A stretch of DNA of 64,000 nucleotides, from assembly GCF_903969135.1 (NCBI RefSeq), contig NZ_LR824569.1, positions 682,001 to 746,000 of the forward strand, written 5' to 3'. Positions 35,569 to 44,067 of this stretch are shown piece after piece; position 1 is the stretch's first letter; every line of letters starts with the position of its first letter. Source of the DNA: Chryseobacterium sp. JV274 (GTDB lineage: Bacteria > Bacteroidota > Bacteroidia > Flavobacteriales > Weeksellaceae). The translations under genes and the position numbers were made by a program. A model generated the notes under the pieces. That model saw only the letters and a list, made by a program, of their open reading frames with translations. It was not told where the DNA came from and did no database searches.

Positions 35569-37059
35569 TTATAAAGTTTCTCTGTCGGTTCTCATTTTGA
35601 CCTTCAGGAATCTGATTAAAACTAATCCTGCCGCAAAGAATATGGTCATTGATAATGCTGCGATACGCATATTATTGAAATGCTCAATTAATGTTGCAAA
35701 GATGAATGTCCCGATGATAATCGCAATTTTCTCCAATACGTCATAGAAACTGAAGTAGGTTGTGTTTTCCATCGAGTTTTCAGGAAGCAGCTTTGAATAG
35801 GTAGATCTGGACATCGCCTGAAGGCCACCCATCACCAATCCTACCACTGCAGCTACCCCATAAAACTGGTATTCTACTGTTGGATTTTCTTTGTTCAGGA
35901 AATAAGCCCAAAGACAAGCAACGATCCATAGGATGATCGCAATTGAAATAACGTTTTTGTTCCCGATTTTCTTAGATAACCTTGAGAAAATAACAGCTCC
36001 AATGATCGCTTCAATCTGGATTACCAAAAGGGTTCCGATCAGTTTATCCTGAGCAAGGTTGATCTCACTTTTCCCAAACAGGGTTGCCATAAGGAAAATC
36101 GTCTGCATTCCTACACTGTAAAAGAAGAAACTCGACAGAAAGAATTTAAGATTTTTGTCTTTGAAAAGTTCCCCTCCTACTTTAAACAGTTCATGGAAAC
36201 TTTCCTTTGCAATATCTTTATAGAAGCTAAGGTTATCTTTAAATACTTCAAAGAAACCTCCCTGTTCTTCATGTTTCTTGAAGATATTCTTATAATTCAG
36301 TAATACAAGATCTTTAGGAAGCTTATCTTTCACATCCCCAAACTGAGGAAGGTGTTTGAATGTATATTGAGAGAACCCAAACCACCATGCTCCCGTTAAC
36401 AGGAAACTGATTCTTGTAAATAATAACTGCTGAGCCGCTCCTTTTGCAAAAACCTGAATAAGAATTAAGCATAGTACGACTAAAACTACAGAGCCAATAT
36501 ATCCGTAGACATATCCTCTTGCAGAAAGCGCATCCTGCCTGTCCGGTGTGGCAATATCCGGAAGAAAGGAGTTGTAAAACACCAAACTTCCCCAGAAGCC
36601 GACACTGGCCGTAATACTGAAGAGAAGTCCCAGAAATACGTTGTGCATCCCTGTAAACATGGCTAATCCCATACATGATGTTGCTCCCAGATAGCAGAAA
36701 AACTGCAGGAAAGACTTTTTGTTTCCGATAGTATCTGCTAATGAAGATAAAAATGGAGACAACAATACTACAATAAAGAATGATATGGTAAGTGAATATC
36801 CATACACAGCATCTGGCTGATATCCTTCTCCAAAAATTTTGATCGTATGCCTTACGGGAACATCAATCCATGTTTTGGTTTCTGCTATATATTCCTTTTT
36901 CTCGTACGCTGTGGTAAGGATAGAGTAATAAATAGGGAAAATAGTAGAGGTAATAACCAGGGAATACACGGAGTTTGCCCAGTCATATACAGCCCAGGCT
37001 TTCATAATCTTCGGATTATTCTTTATGTTTTTAGGCTGTCGATTCTCAGTTTCAGACAT
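35569..37059 (-). CDS. MFS transporter, UMF1/Atg22-like family
   Basis: A 496-residue permease with about twelve hydrophobic segments in two halves. The N-terminal KIMKAWAVYDWANSVYSLVITSTIFPIYY is the typical opening of the UMF1/Atg22-like MFS family, and ADTIGNKKSFLQ matches the cytosolic loop between helices 2 and 3. A long soluble loop (about 245-300) joins the halves. Yeast Atg22 exports amino acids from vacuoles; the bacterial substrate is not known. The promoter box TATTTTTG lies 21 bases upstream. Confidence 0.85.
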   Translation of the reverse strand: MSETENRQPKNIKNNPKIMKAWAVYDWANSVYSLVITSTIFPIYYSILTTAYEKKEYIAETKTWIDVPVRHTIKIFGEGYQPDAVYGYSLTISFFIVVLLSPFLSSLADTIGNKKSFLQFFCYLGATSCMGLAMFTGMHNVFLGLLFSITASVGFWGSLVFYNSFLPDIATPDRQDALSARGYVYGYIGSVVLVVLCLILIQVFAKGAAQQLLFTRISFLLTGAWWFGFSQYTFKHLPQFGDVKDKLPKDLVLLNYKNIFKKHEEQGGFFEVFKDNLSFYKDIAKESFHELFKVGGELFKDKNLKFFLSSFFFYSVGMQTIFLMATLFGKSEINLAQDKLIGTLLVIQIEAIIGAVIFSRLSKKIGNKNVISIAIILWIVACLWAYFLNKENPTVEYQFYGVAAVVGLVMGGLQAMSRSTYSKLLPENSMENTTYFSFYDVLEKIAIIIGTFIFATLIEHFNNMRIAALSMTIFFAAGLVLIRFLKVKMRTDRETL

Positions 37060-37080
37060 TTCAAATATATATTAGTAGCA

Positions 37081-37088
37081 CAAAAATA
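37081..37088 (-). promoter_or_regulatory. -7 box for the UMF1 transporter gene
   Basis: TATTTTTG on the minus strand, 21 bases before the ATG. A second match, TATATTTG at 37062-37069, is too close to the start codon for a normal leader. Confidence 0.55.
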
Positions 37089-37165
37089 GAAAAACCATTA
37101 AGAAATGGATAAGTTTTTAAAAAAATTATCAATTCCTTAATGGTAATGTATTCGTAAACAGAATA

Positions 37166-38344
37166 TTAGATATTTTCAATCACGATAGCGGAAGCACCTC
37201 CACCACCGTTGCAGATTGCTGCGGCACCGTATTTTGCATTATTTTGCTTCAATACGTTAATCAAAGTAACGATGATTCTTGAACCAGAACTTCCCAGTGG
37301 ATGTCCCAGTGCTACAGCACCACCGTTTACGTTTACTTTAGCAGCATCTAACCCTAAGATTTTGTTGTTGGCCAATCCCACTACTGAAAAAGCTTCATTG
37401 AATTCGAAGAAATCGATATCAGAAACTTCTAATCCTGCTTTTTTAAGAGCGATAGGTAACGCTTTTGCCGGAGCCGTTGTAAAGTTTTCAGGCTCATGCG
37501 CTGCATCAGCATAAGAAACGATTTTTGCAAGAGGCTTCAATCCCAGTTCTTCCATTTTTTCTTTTGAAACAAGGATCAATGCAGAAGCACCATCATTCAA
37601 AGTAGATGCATTAGCTGCAGTTACTGTACCTTCTTCTTTTTTGAATACGGTAGGAAGGGTTGAAATTCTGTCGAAGTTTACTGCTTTGTATTCTTCATCT
37701 TCAGCAAAGATTACAGGCTCTCCTTTTCTCTGAGGAATAGAAACCGGTACAATTTCTTCACTGAACTTCCCTTCGCTCCAAGCTTTAGCAGATCTTTTAT
37801 AAGATTCTACAGCGAAGTTATCCTGATCTTCTCTTGTGATATTATAATCTACTGCACATTTTTCTGCACATACTCCCATATGTACTTTGTTGTATACGTC
37901 TGTAAGACCGTCAAGCACCATTCCATCAAGCATTTTGATATCGCCTAATTTTGTAGCCACTCTTGCATTGTAATAATGAGGAACTAAAGACATATTCTCC
38001 ATACCTCCTGCAACAATTACTTCTGCATCACCAGCTTTGATCGCCTGAGCAGCCATTGTCACAGCCTTCATTCCTGAAGCACATACTTTATTAACTGTAG
38101 TAGAAGGTGTATTGATTGAAAGACCTGCTCCTAAAGCTACCTGACGAGCCGGCGCCTGGCCTTCTCCTGCCTGAAGAACATTCCCCATATAAATTTCCTG
38201 AACAGCATTAGGATCTAAACCGATTTTATCTAATGCTCCTTTTACAGCAGCTGCTCCCAGTTTTGTAGCCGGAACTGTTGACAAGCTTCCCATAAAACTC
38301 CCCATAGGTGTTCTTACTGCGGAAACGATGAATACTTCTTTCAT
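37166..38344 (-). CDS. Acetyl-CoA C-acyltransferase (thiolase)
   Basis: A 392-residue thiolase joining or splitting acyl-CoA and acetyl-CoA. The nucleophile Cys is in NKVCASGMKAVTMA near residue 88, the NEAF motif near 317, the active His in GGAVALGHPLGSSGSR near 348, and the second Cys in AICNGGGGASA near 378. All are intact. It could act in beta-oxidation or make acetoacetyl-CoA for the mevalonate pathway, whose kinase is 4 kb away. No fad genes flank it, so the direction of use is open. Confidence 0.93.
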   Translation of the reverse strand: MKEVFIVSAVRTPMGSFMGSLSTVPATKLGAAAVKGALDKIGLDPNAVQEIYMGNVLQAGEGQAPARQVALGAGLSINTPSTTVNKVCASGMKAVTMAAQAIKAGDAEVIVAGGMENMSLVPHYYNARVATKLGDIKMLDGMVLDGLTDVYNKVHMGVCAEKCAVDYNITREDQDNFAVESYKRSAKAWSEGKFSEEIVPVSIPQRKGEPVIFAEDEEYKAVNFDRISTLPTVFKKEEGTVTAANASTLNDGASALILVSKEKMEELGLKPLAKIVSYADAAHEPENFTTAPAKALPIALKKAGLEVSDIDFFEFNEAFSVVGLANNKILGLDAAKVNVNGGAVALGHPLGSSGSRIIVTLINVLKQNNAKYGAAAICNGGGGASAIVIENI

Positions 38345-38401
38345 GTATATAATTTTTATTTTTAACGAAACGGAACAAAAGTTCCGTTGTATAGGTTGAA
38401 T

Positions 38402-38812
38402 TTATTTTACTTTTACATAGACCACATCAAACTGAGATCCTTCAATTTTAGTATTAACTTTCAGAAGGTTATCCTGAGTTGCTAAAATTTTATTATTGAA
38501 GACATCTCCTATCTGTATGGGATTGTTTTTATCGGATTTCTCCATAATGATTGCTTTGTAATTGCAGTCATCCACAAAAACCAATGTTGATTTGATATAG
38601 TCTTTTCCATTATTGAAATATTCAGTCTGAACATTATCTTTAATGGTCATATGCCATATTCCTTCCGGGTAATTGGGTCTTACAAATTTACCTTCTTTTA
38701 TATTGGCACATTTAGCCGGATTATCCGGTTTTTTCTGATTTGCTGTCTGCGCGTTAGCCTGTGCGGCTGCCACCAACAAAATTCCAGCGGAAAATATTTT
38801 TAAGAAGTTCAT
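38402..38812 (-). CDS. Exported protein of unknown function
   Basis: A 136-residue protein with a signal peptide ending near AAAQANAQ (residue 22). The mature part has two cysteines (CANIKEGKFVRPNYPEG and DDCNYKAII) and a strand-rich pattern. I do not recognise the family. Two bases separate it from the membrane protein gene upstream, so they are almost certainly cotranscribed, and it sits downstream in that small operon. Confidence 0.68.
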   Translation of the reverse strand: MNFLKIFSAGILLVAAAQANAQTANQKKPDNPAKCANIKEGKFVRPNYPEGIWHMTIKDNVQTEYFNNGKDYIKSTLVFVDDCNYKAIIMEKSDKNNPIQIGDVFNNKILATQDNLLKVNTKIEGSQFDVVYVKVK

Positions 38813-38814
38813 TT

Positions 38815-39219
38815 TTATAGTTGTGTGCGATTATTTATTTTTTTGTTTCCTCCTGCAAAAACCAAAAGGAAAGCTCCTAAAAATTCTACAGCCCAGCCCC
38901 ATTTCAGTTTAACAATTCCGGCAAAAGTTTCCTGCCAGGATTTGAATGGTAAAAAACTAAAGTATTGCAAAGACTGCATCTTCACAGCGAATAAGGTAAA
39001 TGCAAATAAAAGGATAAGCAGAATACCAAAAAACCTTACGATTTTCACGCTGTTATTGACAATTCCAAAAACGGCACATGCAGCCAATATCCAGCATGCG
39101 ATCGCCAGATAATGATCAAGCTTCCAATAGTTCCAGTTCCCAATGACAGGCACATGTACCAAGGGTAAAAAACTGCCTATTACGACTAACAGTAACCCTA
39201 ATAACTGAATATTTTTCAT
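38815..39219 (-). CDS. Small membrane protein of unknown function
   Basis: A 134-residue protein starting at ATG 39219 (MKNIQLLGLLLVVIGS); the open frame continues to 39255 but the first helix begins right after this Met. Four hydrophobic segments are visible, with a WNYWKLDHY motif between the first two. The family is not recognised. It precedes an exported protein gene by two bases. Confidence 0.62.
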   Translation of the reverse strand: MKNIQLLGLLLVVIGSFLPLVHVPVIGNWNYWKLDHYLAIACWILAACAVFGIVNNSVKIVRFFGILLILLFAFTLFAVKMQSLQYFSFLPFKSWQETFAGIVKLKWGWAVEFLGAFLLVFAGGNKKINNRTQL

Positions 39220-39247
39220 ATTTACTAAAGTGCCAAAATACAAAAAA

Positions 39248-39273
39248 AAACACACTTTTAAATAGTGTGTTTT
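39248..39273 (-). terminator. Terminator of the ECF sigma operon
   Basis: aaacacact and agtgtgttt stem around tttaaat, with nine A on the plus strand, which are T on the minus transcript. About 95 bases past the last gene of the operon. Confidence 0.75.
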
Positions 39274-39368
39274 AAAAATAGGATTTCATGACCCGAACGC
39301 TTGTTAGTTACAAAAAAGCTTTAATATTTTTGTTTATTACACAAAGAAGGAAGCTATTTGTTATCAAA

Positions 39369-40463
39369 TTAAAAATTAACATTTGCGATCTCTATCCCGA
39401 TCTGAAGTCCATATTTTTTCTTCAACAAAGCATTGTCATTAAAAGCGGGTGTAAAGTCTTTCTGCACAAACAGATTGAATCCGGCATAACTGATTCCCAA
39501 TTTTCCTCCGAAAACAATATCGTTGACTCCATGCATTACTTTTTCTCTTTCAACAATTCTATCGGAAAATTCATTGGAATACTTGGAATAATTCACACTC
39601 CCTATTTTAATGCCCCCATAAACACCCAGAATAATGCACAGCTGATTCTTATTATTATCCAGGTATTTAACACCTTCATAGTCTTTATATTTTGGATTTA
39701 AAACAAATTTCAGATCTGCAGGAACAGTTATATATGTATTATAAAGCATACTTTTTTTAAGGGTTCCACGGTCAAAATCACCAACGAATAAGTTATATTT
39801 ATCCTGTTTGAATGCCTGCCCATATTTGGGTGTAAGCTGGTCTGATCGTACTCCCAATCCGAAACGATAGAAAAAAGGGCTGGTGTAACTTCCGATCTGA
39901 TTACCGTACCATAATGTCAGCTGCCAGGAGTTGATAACACTGTTTTTAATATCAGAATTCTTACTGTAAAAATCAAAAGGCTTGTTCTTTGAAGTTAATC
40001 CTGCTCCGCCCATACTCACGGAAAGTTCTAAGGTTTCGAGATAATTTTTCGGGTTGTTACTTTTTTTCCTCTCATTGAGTTTCATATTAAATCCATTGAG
40101 TCCCAGCCAAAGTTGATTTTTTCCATTTTTTACAGAATCTTCAGATTTAAAAACAGCGTCTTTAACGAGTTCTTTGGTTGCCATTTCAAGATCCTGCTTT
40201 TGGGAATCTATTTTTTCATTAATAATCTGCTCGTATTTTGAAGCAATTACTGTACGTTGTTTTTGCTTTTCATCGGTGGTAATTTTCTTTTCTTTAAAGC
40301 TCTTATCAATCTGATCCAGTTCTACATTCATTTTGCCTTTTTCAGACATCACTATGCTGTCAATCTTTTTTGAATAGACAGTCAGGTTATTCTCCGGAGT
40401 TTCCTGGCCAAATCCATAGCTAAAAGCTATTACAGCAGCCATCAATAGTAACTTTGGTTTCAT
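39369..40463 (-). CDS. Exported protein with coiled coil and probable beta-barrel end
   Basis: A 364-residue protein with a signal peptide ending near YGFGQ. Residues 25-110 are strongly charged and heptad-like (IDKSFKEKKITTDEKQKQRTVIASKYEQ), a likely coiled coil. The second part has alternating strands with aromatic ends (LELSVSMGGAGLTS, WQLTLWYGNQIG, LGVRSDQLTPKYG, LGIYAGIKIG-type) and ends in Phe (IEIANVNF), which favours an outer-membrane beta-barrel. It is the third gene after an ECF sigma factor and a single-pass membrane protein, so envelope stress or sensing is a reasonable guess. Confidence 0.62.
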   Translation of the reverse strand: MKPKLLLMAAVIAFSYGFGQETPENNLTVYSKKIDSIVMSEKGKMNVELDQIDKSFKEKKITTDEKQKQRTVIASKYEQIINEKIDSQKQDLEMATKELVKDAVFKSEDSVKNGKNQLWLGLNGFNMKLNERKKSNNPKNYLETLELSVSMGGAGLTSKNKPFDFYSKNSDIKNSVINSWQLTLWYGNQIGSYTSPFFYRFGLGVRSDQLTPKYGQAFKQDKYNLFVGDFDRGTLKKSMLYNTYITVPADLKFVLNPKYKDYEGVKYLDNNKNQLCIILGVYGGIKIGSVNYSKYSNEFSDRIVEREKVMHGVNDIVFGGKLGISYAGFNLFVQKDFTPAFNDNALLKKKYGLQIGIEIANVNF

Positions 40464-40539
40464 ATTTTATTAATTTTTAGACAATATTTGATTGCTGTCC
40501 CTGTTCCGGGGCAGTTTCTGTAATACAAAAGATGATTGT

Positions 40540-41247
40540 TTATTTGCTTTCCAGTGAGTCTGTGTAGACAGTTACTCCAAATATCTTAAGAGAATTGGGA
40601 CTTTTCACCTTAATTTTGGTCATATCAAGCGCTCCGAATTTTCTGATATCCGTTCTGTTCTCTTCCCGTTTTTTCTGGAACTCTCTTCCCTGCAGGAGCT
40701 CATCAGCATTGATATATTCAGTTTTTTTATTCTCTACAAGAGCAGGTTTATCTGCTATAGGAATTATATTTTTATCCAATACCGGGGCTTTGATCTCATA
40801 ATCAGCAACTATAATCTGCTCTTCTTTACCCATACTTAATCCTTCTTTCTGCAGAGTTTCTTTCTGTTGATACACTCTAGGAATATCTGGAATTACTTTT
40901 AATTTCTCTTGGCTGGTATTGTTTTCTGTTATGATGTTCTGAGCAGCATCTATTTTCTGACCCGTTAAAGGCGTCTTTATATCCTTTTTTGGCAGTTCTG
41001 TATGAACGATTGGATTGTCTGTATTAGCAGGATGATTTCTATTAAAATAAAGCAATACTCCTACAGAAACCAACAGAACTAATACAGCAGCGTATTTCCA
41101 CCTCTGAAAAGCCTTTTTAAAGCTTATATCAGCACTTTTCTCTTCTCTCTGGTCTATTTGCTCTATCCTGCCCCAAAGATCTGCAGAAGGCTTTATTTCA
41201 AGCTTTTCGTAATCAGATTTTAACTGTTTCAGTATTTCTTTTTTCAT
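40540..41247 (-). CDS. Single-pass membrane protein, candidate anti-sigma factor
   Basis: A 235-residue protein. The first 50 residues are polar and contain EKLEIKPSADLWGRIEQ, a pattern common in small Bacteroidota proteins encoded beside ECF sigma factors. One hydrophobic segment (YAAVLVLLVSVGVLLYF, residues 53-69) would cross the inner membrane, leaving a periplasmic part rich in Lys, Pro and Glu. Its ATG lies inside the sigma gene (35-base overlap), so translation is coupled. The anti-sigma role is inferred from context; no zinc-binding HxxxCxxC motif is present. Confidence 0.65.
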   Translation of the reverse strand: MKKEILKQLKSDYEKLEIKPSADLWGRIEQIDQREEKSADISFKKAFQRWKYAAVLVLLVSVGVLLYFNRNHPANTDNPIVHTELPKKDIKTPLTGQKIDAAQNIITENNTSQEKLKVIPDIPRVYQQKETLQKEGLSMGKEEQIIVADYEIKAPVLDKNIIPIADKPALVENKKTEYINADELLQGREFQKKREENRTDIRKFGALDMTKIKVKSPNSLKIFGVTVYTDSLESK

Positions 41248-41767
41248 TTTCTTTTGCTTTTAAAAATTCAGCAAGCCATTTTTTTGCTTTGCTCAACTGG
41301 CTTTTGCTTGTTCCTTCAGAGATATTAAGAATTTCAGCAATTTCACTGTGTTTTTTGTCCTCAAAGACGTAGAGATTAAAAATCAATCTATATCCTATTG
41401 GCATCTGGGAAAATATTTCTTCAATATTTATTTCTTCCGGATATTCTTCATCAAAGCTTTCACTATAATCATCGGCAATTTCCACATCTGCGTAGAGAAT
41501 ATTTTTATTCTTCCGGATGAAGGTAATAGAATCATTAACAATAATTTTTCTAAGCCAGAACGGGAAACTTTTCCAGTCTCTGCATTCATCTATTCTGGTA
41601 AAGCATTTCATCAAAGCATTCAGGAGGATGTCTTCCGCATCATGAAGGTTATTGACATAAGAATTTGCAATGGCCAGCATTTTGGGAGCAAACATCTCGT
41701 AAAGAGCTTTCTGCCCTCTCCGGTCTTGTTTTTTAGCCAATAAAAAATTCTCTTCGAGATTCTTCAT
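41213..41767 (-). CDS. ECF-type RNA polymerase sigma factor
   Basis: A 184-residue sigma-70 family protein of the extracytoplasmic function group. Region 2 spans about residues 15-80 (FAPKMLAIANSYVNNLHDAEDILLNALMKCF and KSFPFWLRKIIVNDSI); region 4 is the HTH at about 125-170 (IFNLYVFEDKKHSEIAEILNISEGTSKSQLSKAKKWL). It overlaps the next gene by 35 bases and leads a three-gene operon with a membrane protein and an envelope protein, the usual signalling arrangement. A conventional TAnnTTTG promoter is not evident upstream, in line with self-activation. Confidence 0.9.
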   Translation of the reverse strand: MKNLEENFLLAKKQDRRGQKALYEMFAPKMLAIANSYVNNLHDAEDILLNALMKCFTRIDECRDWKSFPFWLRKIIVNDSITFIRKNKNILYADVEIADDYSESFDEEYPEEINIEEIFSQMPIGYRLIFNLYVFEDKKHSEIAEILNISEGTSKSQLSKAKKWLAEFLKAKENEKRNTETVKI

Positions 41768-41825
41768 GTTTCAGTTTCTATCTATAAGACGGTTTATTGT
41801 ACAAAAGGTTGCCTGAAAATAAAAA

Positions 41826-41855
41826 AAATTGCATTTTTTTTCAAAAATGCAATTT
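41826..41855 (-). terminator. Terminator after the nucleoside symporter gene
   Basis: aaattgcattttt and aaaaatgcaattt form a 13-bp stem, followed on the minus strand by a T-run. 26 bases past the stop. Confidence 0.78.
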
Positions 41856-41880
41856 AATATCTAAAGAATGTTAGTTTTAA

Positions 41881-43263
41881 TTAATGTTTTACTGACGAAA
41901 CATCTTCCGGATTGTGCTTGTGTTTAAACAATACAGCAAAGAATATAGCCAGTACCAGCGAATAAATAGCAAATGAAAGCCATATCTGCTGCCAGTCTTT
42001 TACCATCACTACAGACGAAAGGGTTCCGTCTGAATTAACCGCTGCATTGAAACTATTTTTCAGAATTTCAAGGAAAGTAGGATTATCCGGTGTAGTTTCC
42101 AGATAAGTAGATAATTCTGAAACGGTTGCGAATTTATGGGTAAAGAATTTATCAATAGCCCAACCTGCAATATAACTTCCAAAAACAGCTCCGAAACCGT
42201 TGGTCATCATCATAAATAACCCCTGAGCTGAAGAACGTATTTTTTTATCTGTAGTTGTTTCTACGAAAAGTGACCCTGAAATATTAAAGAAATCAAATGC
42301 CATTCCATATACAATACATGAAAGGATGATCAGAGAAAGTCCAAATCCGTCCGGAACGCCATATGCAAAGAATCCGAATCTTAATACCCAAGCCAGCATA
42401 GACATCAGCATTACTTTTTTAATTCCGAATTTCTTCAGGAAGAAAGGAATCGCCAAAATAAACAAGGTTTCAGATACCTGAGAAATTGACATGATAATGG
42501 TAGATCTCTGTACTACAAATGAGTCAGCATATTTAGGAAAATGGGCAAATTCACTTAAGAAAACATCTCCATATGCATTGGTAAGCTGAAGTGCAGCTCC
42601 CAAAAGCATTGAAAATAAAAAGAACAAGGCCATTTTATAGTTTCCAAAAAGTTTGAATGCATTCAATCCTAATTGTTCAGATAGCGGCGAATTTTTATCA
42701 ATCAGCTTTTGTGGCGGACATTTTGGTAAGGTAAGTGCATAAATTCCTAAAAATATTGCGATAGCTCCTCCAATATAAAACTGTCCTTCTGTAGCTTTGT
42801 TTCCGCTAAGATTTGTAATCCACATGGCAACAATAAAACCAATAGTTCCCCATACACGAATCGGCGGGAAGTCTTTTACAACATCCAGATTGTTATTTTT
42901 CAGGATCGTATAAGAAATTGAGTTGGCAAGTGCTATCGTAGGCATGTAAAAACACATCGCAAGAAGCATTACTGAAAAGAAAGAATTTGGATCTGTGGAA
43001 TGAGGTAATATGAAAAGAGTAACCCCATAAAGAATGTGTAGTACTGAAAATATGCGTTCCGCATTGATCCAGCGGTCAGCGATAATTCCAGTAATGGTTG
43101 GCATAAAGATGGAAGCTATTCCCATGGTTCCGAACACAGCTCCAAACTGAGTTCCTTCCCAATGTTTTGTGCCAAACCAGAAGTTTGCCATCGTAATCAG
43201 CCATGCTCCCCAAACAAAAAATTGAAGAAAACTGAGGATGGTCAGTCGTAATTTTAAATTCAT
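41881..43263 (-). CDS. MFS nucleoside:H+ symporter family transporter
   Basis: A 460-residue permease with about twelve hydrophobic segments. The opening LRLTILSFLQFFVWGAWLITMANFWFG matches NupG/XapB-type nucleoside transporters (NHS family), as do GIIADRWINAERIF after helix 2 and KDFPPIRVWGTIGFIVAMW. It should import purine or pyrimidine nucleosides with a proton. It is 22 bases downstream of the bifunctional nuclease gene on the same strand, so cotranscription is possible. Confidence 0.86.
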   Translation of the reverse strand: MNLKLRLTILSFLQFFVWGAWLITMANFWFGTKHWEGTQFGAVFGTMGIASIFMPTITGIIADRWINAERIFSVLHILYGVTLFILPHSTDPNSFFSVMLLAMCFYMPTIALANSISYTILKNNNLDVVKDFPPIRVWGTIGFIVAMWITNLSGNKATEGQFYIGGAIAIFLGIYALTLPKCPPQKLIDKNSPLSEQLGLNAFKLFGNYKMALFFLFSMLLGAALQLTNAYGDVFLSEFAHFPKYADSFVVQRSTIIMSISQVSETLFILAIPFFLKKFGIKKVMLMSMLAWVLRFGFFAYGVPDGFGLSLIILSCIVYGMAFDFFNISGSLFVETTTDKKIRSSAQGLFMMMTNGFGAVFGSYIAGWAIDKFFTHKFATVSELSTYLETTPDNPTFLEILKNSFNAAVNSDGTLSSVVMVKDWQQIWLSFAIYSLVLAIFFAVLFKHKHNPEDVSSVKH

Positions 43264-43285
43264 AGTTTATATAAAAAGTATCTCT

Positions 43286-43885
43286 TTAGTCAATTGTCTT
43301 TTTCCTTCTCTTGATCTCTTCCTGAATTTCAAGAGCAGTATCATAATCTTCCTCTTTAACGGCATCTTCCAGTAATTTCTGAAGTTCTTCCATAGAAAGA
43401 GATTTTAAATTATCTTCCGTCTGTACAGTTTCTGAGAAAGATTGGTCTTCTTTGGCAACATCTTCCAGTTCTAATAAAATCCCTGCTTCATTCAAAACCT
43501 GCTGTGTTGTAAATATAGGTGCATCAAATCTTACCGCCATTGCAACCGCATCAGAGGTTCTGGCATCAAGAATCAATTCTTCGTCGTTCGCTTTATTTTT
43601 AAAGTTGATATTTGAAAAGAATACTCCGTCTACAATCTGATAAATAATAACAGAGATCAGCTCATAGTTGGCAGAGACTATAAATTTTGTGAATAAATCA
43701 TGAGTAAGAGGACGCGGTGGATGGATATCTTTTTCCAATCCGAGAGAGATAGACTGGGCTTCGAAATTTCCTATAACAACAGGTAATTTTATGTGTGTTT
43801 CTTCATGCTCCAGTAACAATGCGTAAGCCCCCGACTGGGTCTGGCTGTACGATATTCCGCGAATAATTAGCTGTTTATAATCCAT
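43286..43885 (-). CDS. Bifunctional nuclease (DUF151) with C-terminal UVR motif
   Basis: A 199-residue cytosolic protein. The DUF151 domain covers residues 1-130 (LLLEHEETHIKLPVVIGNFEAQSISLGLE and ILDARTSDAVAMAVRFDAPIFTT are its hallmarks); relatives have both RNase and DNase activity. Residues 160-195 (SMEELQKLLEDAVKEEDYDTALEIQEEIKRRKK) form a helical hairpin of the UvrB/UvrC type, a protein-interaction motif. This fused form is usual in Bacteroidota. Its -7 box ends only five bases before the ATG, so the mRNA may be nearly leaderless. Confidence 0.9.
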   Translation of the reverse strand: MDYKQLIIRGISYSQTQSGAYALLLEHEETHIKLPVVIGNFEAQSISLGLEKDIHPPRPLTHDLFTKFIVSANYELISVIIYQIVDGVFFSNINFKNKANDEELILDARTSDAVAMAVRFDAPIFTTQQVLNEAGILLELEDVAKEDQSFSETVQTEDNLKSLSMEELQKLLEDAVKEEDYDTALEIQEEIKRRKKTID

Positions 43886-43890
43886 AGCTA

Positions 43891-43898
43891 CAAATATA
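43891..43898 (-). promoter_or_regulatory. -7 box unusually close to the nuclease start codon
   Basis: TATATTTG on the minus strand; the downstream end is 43891 and the ATG begins at 43885, leaving five bases. A normal start-site distance would place transcription at or near the A of the ATG. Confidence 0.5.
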
Positions 43899-43939
43899 GA
43901 TTAATTTTTTATTGTGATTTTACTTTTTTACGCAAAAAT

Positions 43940-43963
43940 AAAAGCCCGGAAAGCCGAGCTTTT
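43940..43963 (-). terminator. Terminator after etfA
   Basis: aaaagcccgg and ccgagctttt form the stem with one mismatch, followed by T-rich sequence on the minus strand. Confidence 0.65.
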
Positions 43964-43989
43964 ATCTGTATTGTTGATGATTGTCAAAC

Positions 43990-44063
43990 GTCAATAGTGA
44001 ATTTTGCTTTGCAAGTGAATTATTTAATTAAAAATTGACGAGCAAAGCGAATTGACTATTCAC
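43990..44063. repeat. Imperfect 30-bp inverted repeat (GTCAATAGTGAATT type)
   Basis: Arm 43990-44020 (gtcaatagtgaattttgctttgc...) is the reverse complement, with about five mismatches, of arm 44034-44063. It sits between the etfA stop and its terminator. A related sequence with the same core occurs at 53883-53951. Confidence 0.72.
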
Positions 44064-44067
44064 TTTC

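Noticed and set aside
39288..39701. 137-codon plus-strand frame opposite the end of the ECF operon
   Set aside because: Most of it lies antisense to a credible exported protein gene; composition is atypical and no promoter is seen.
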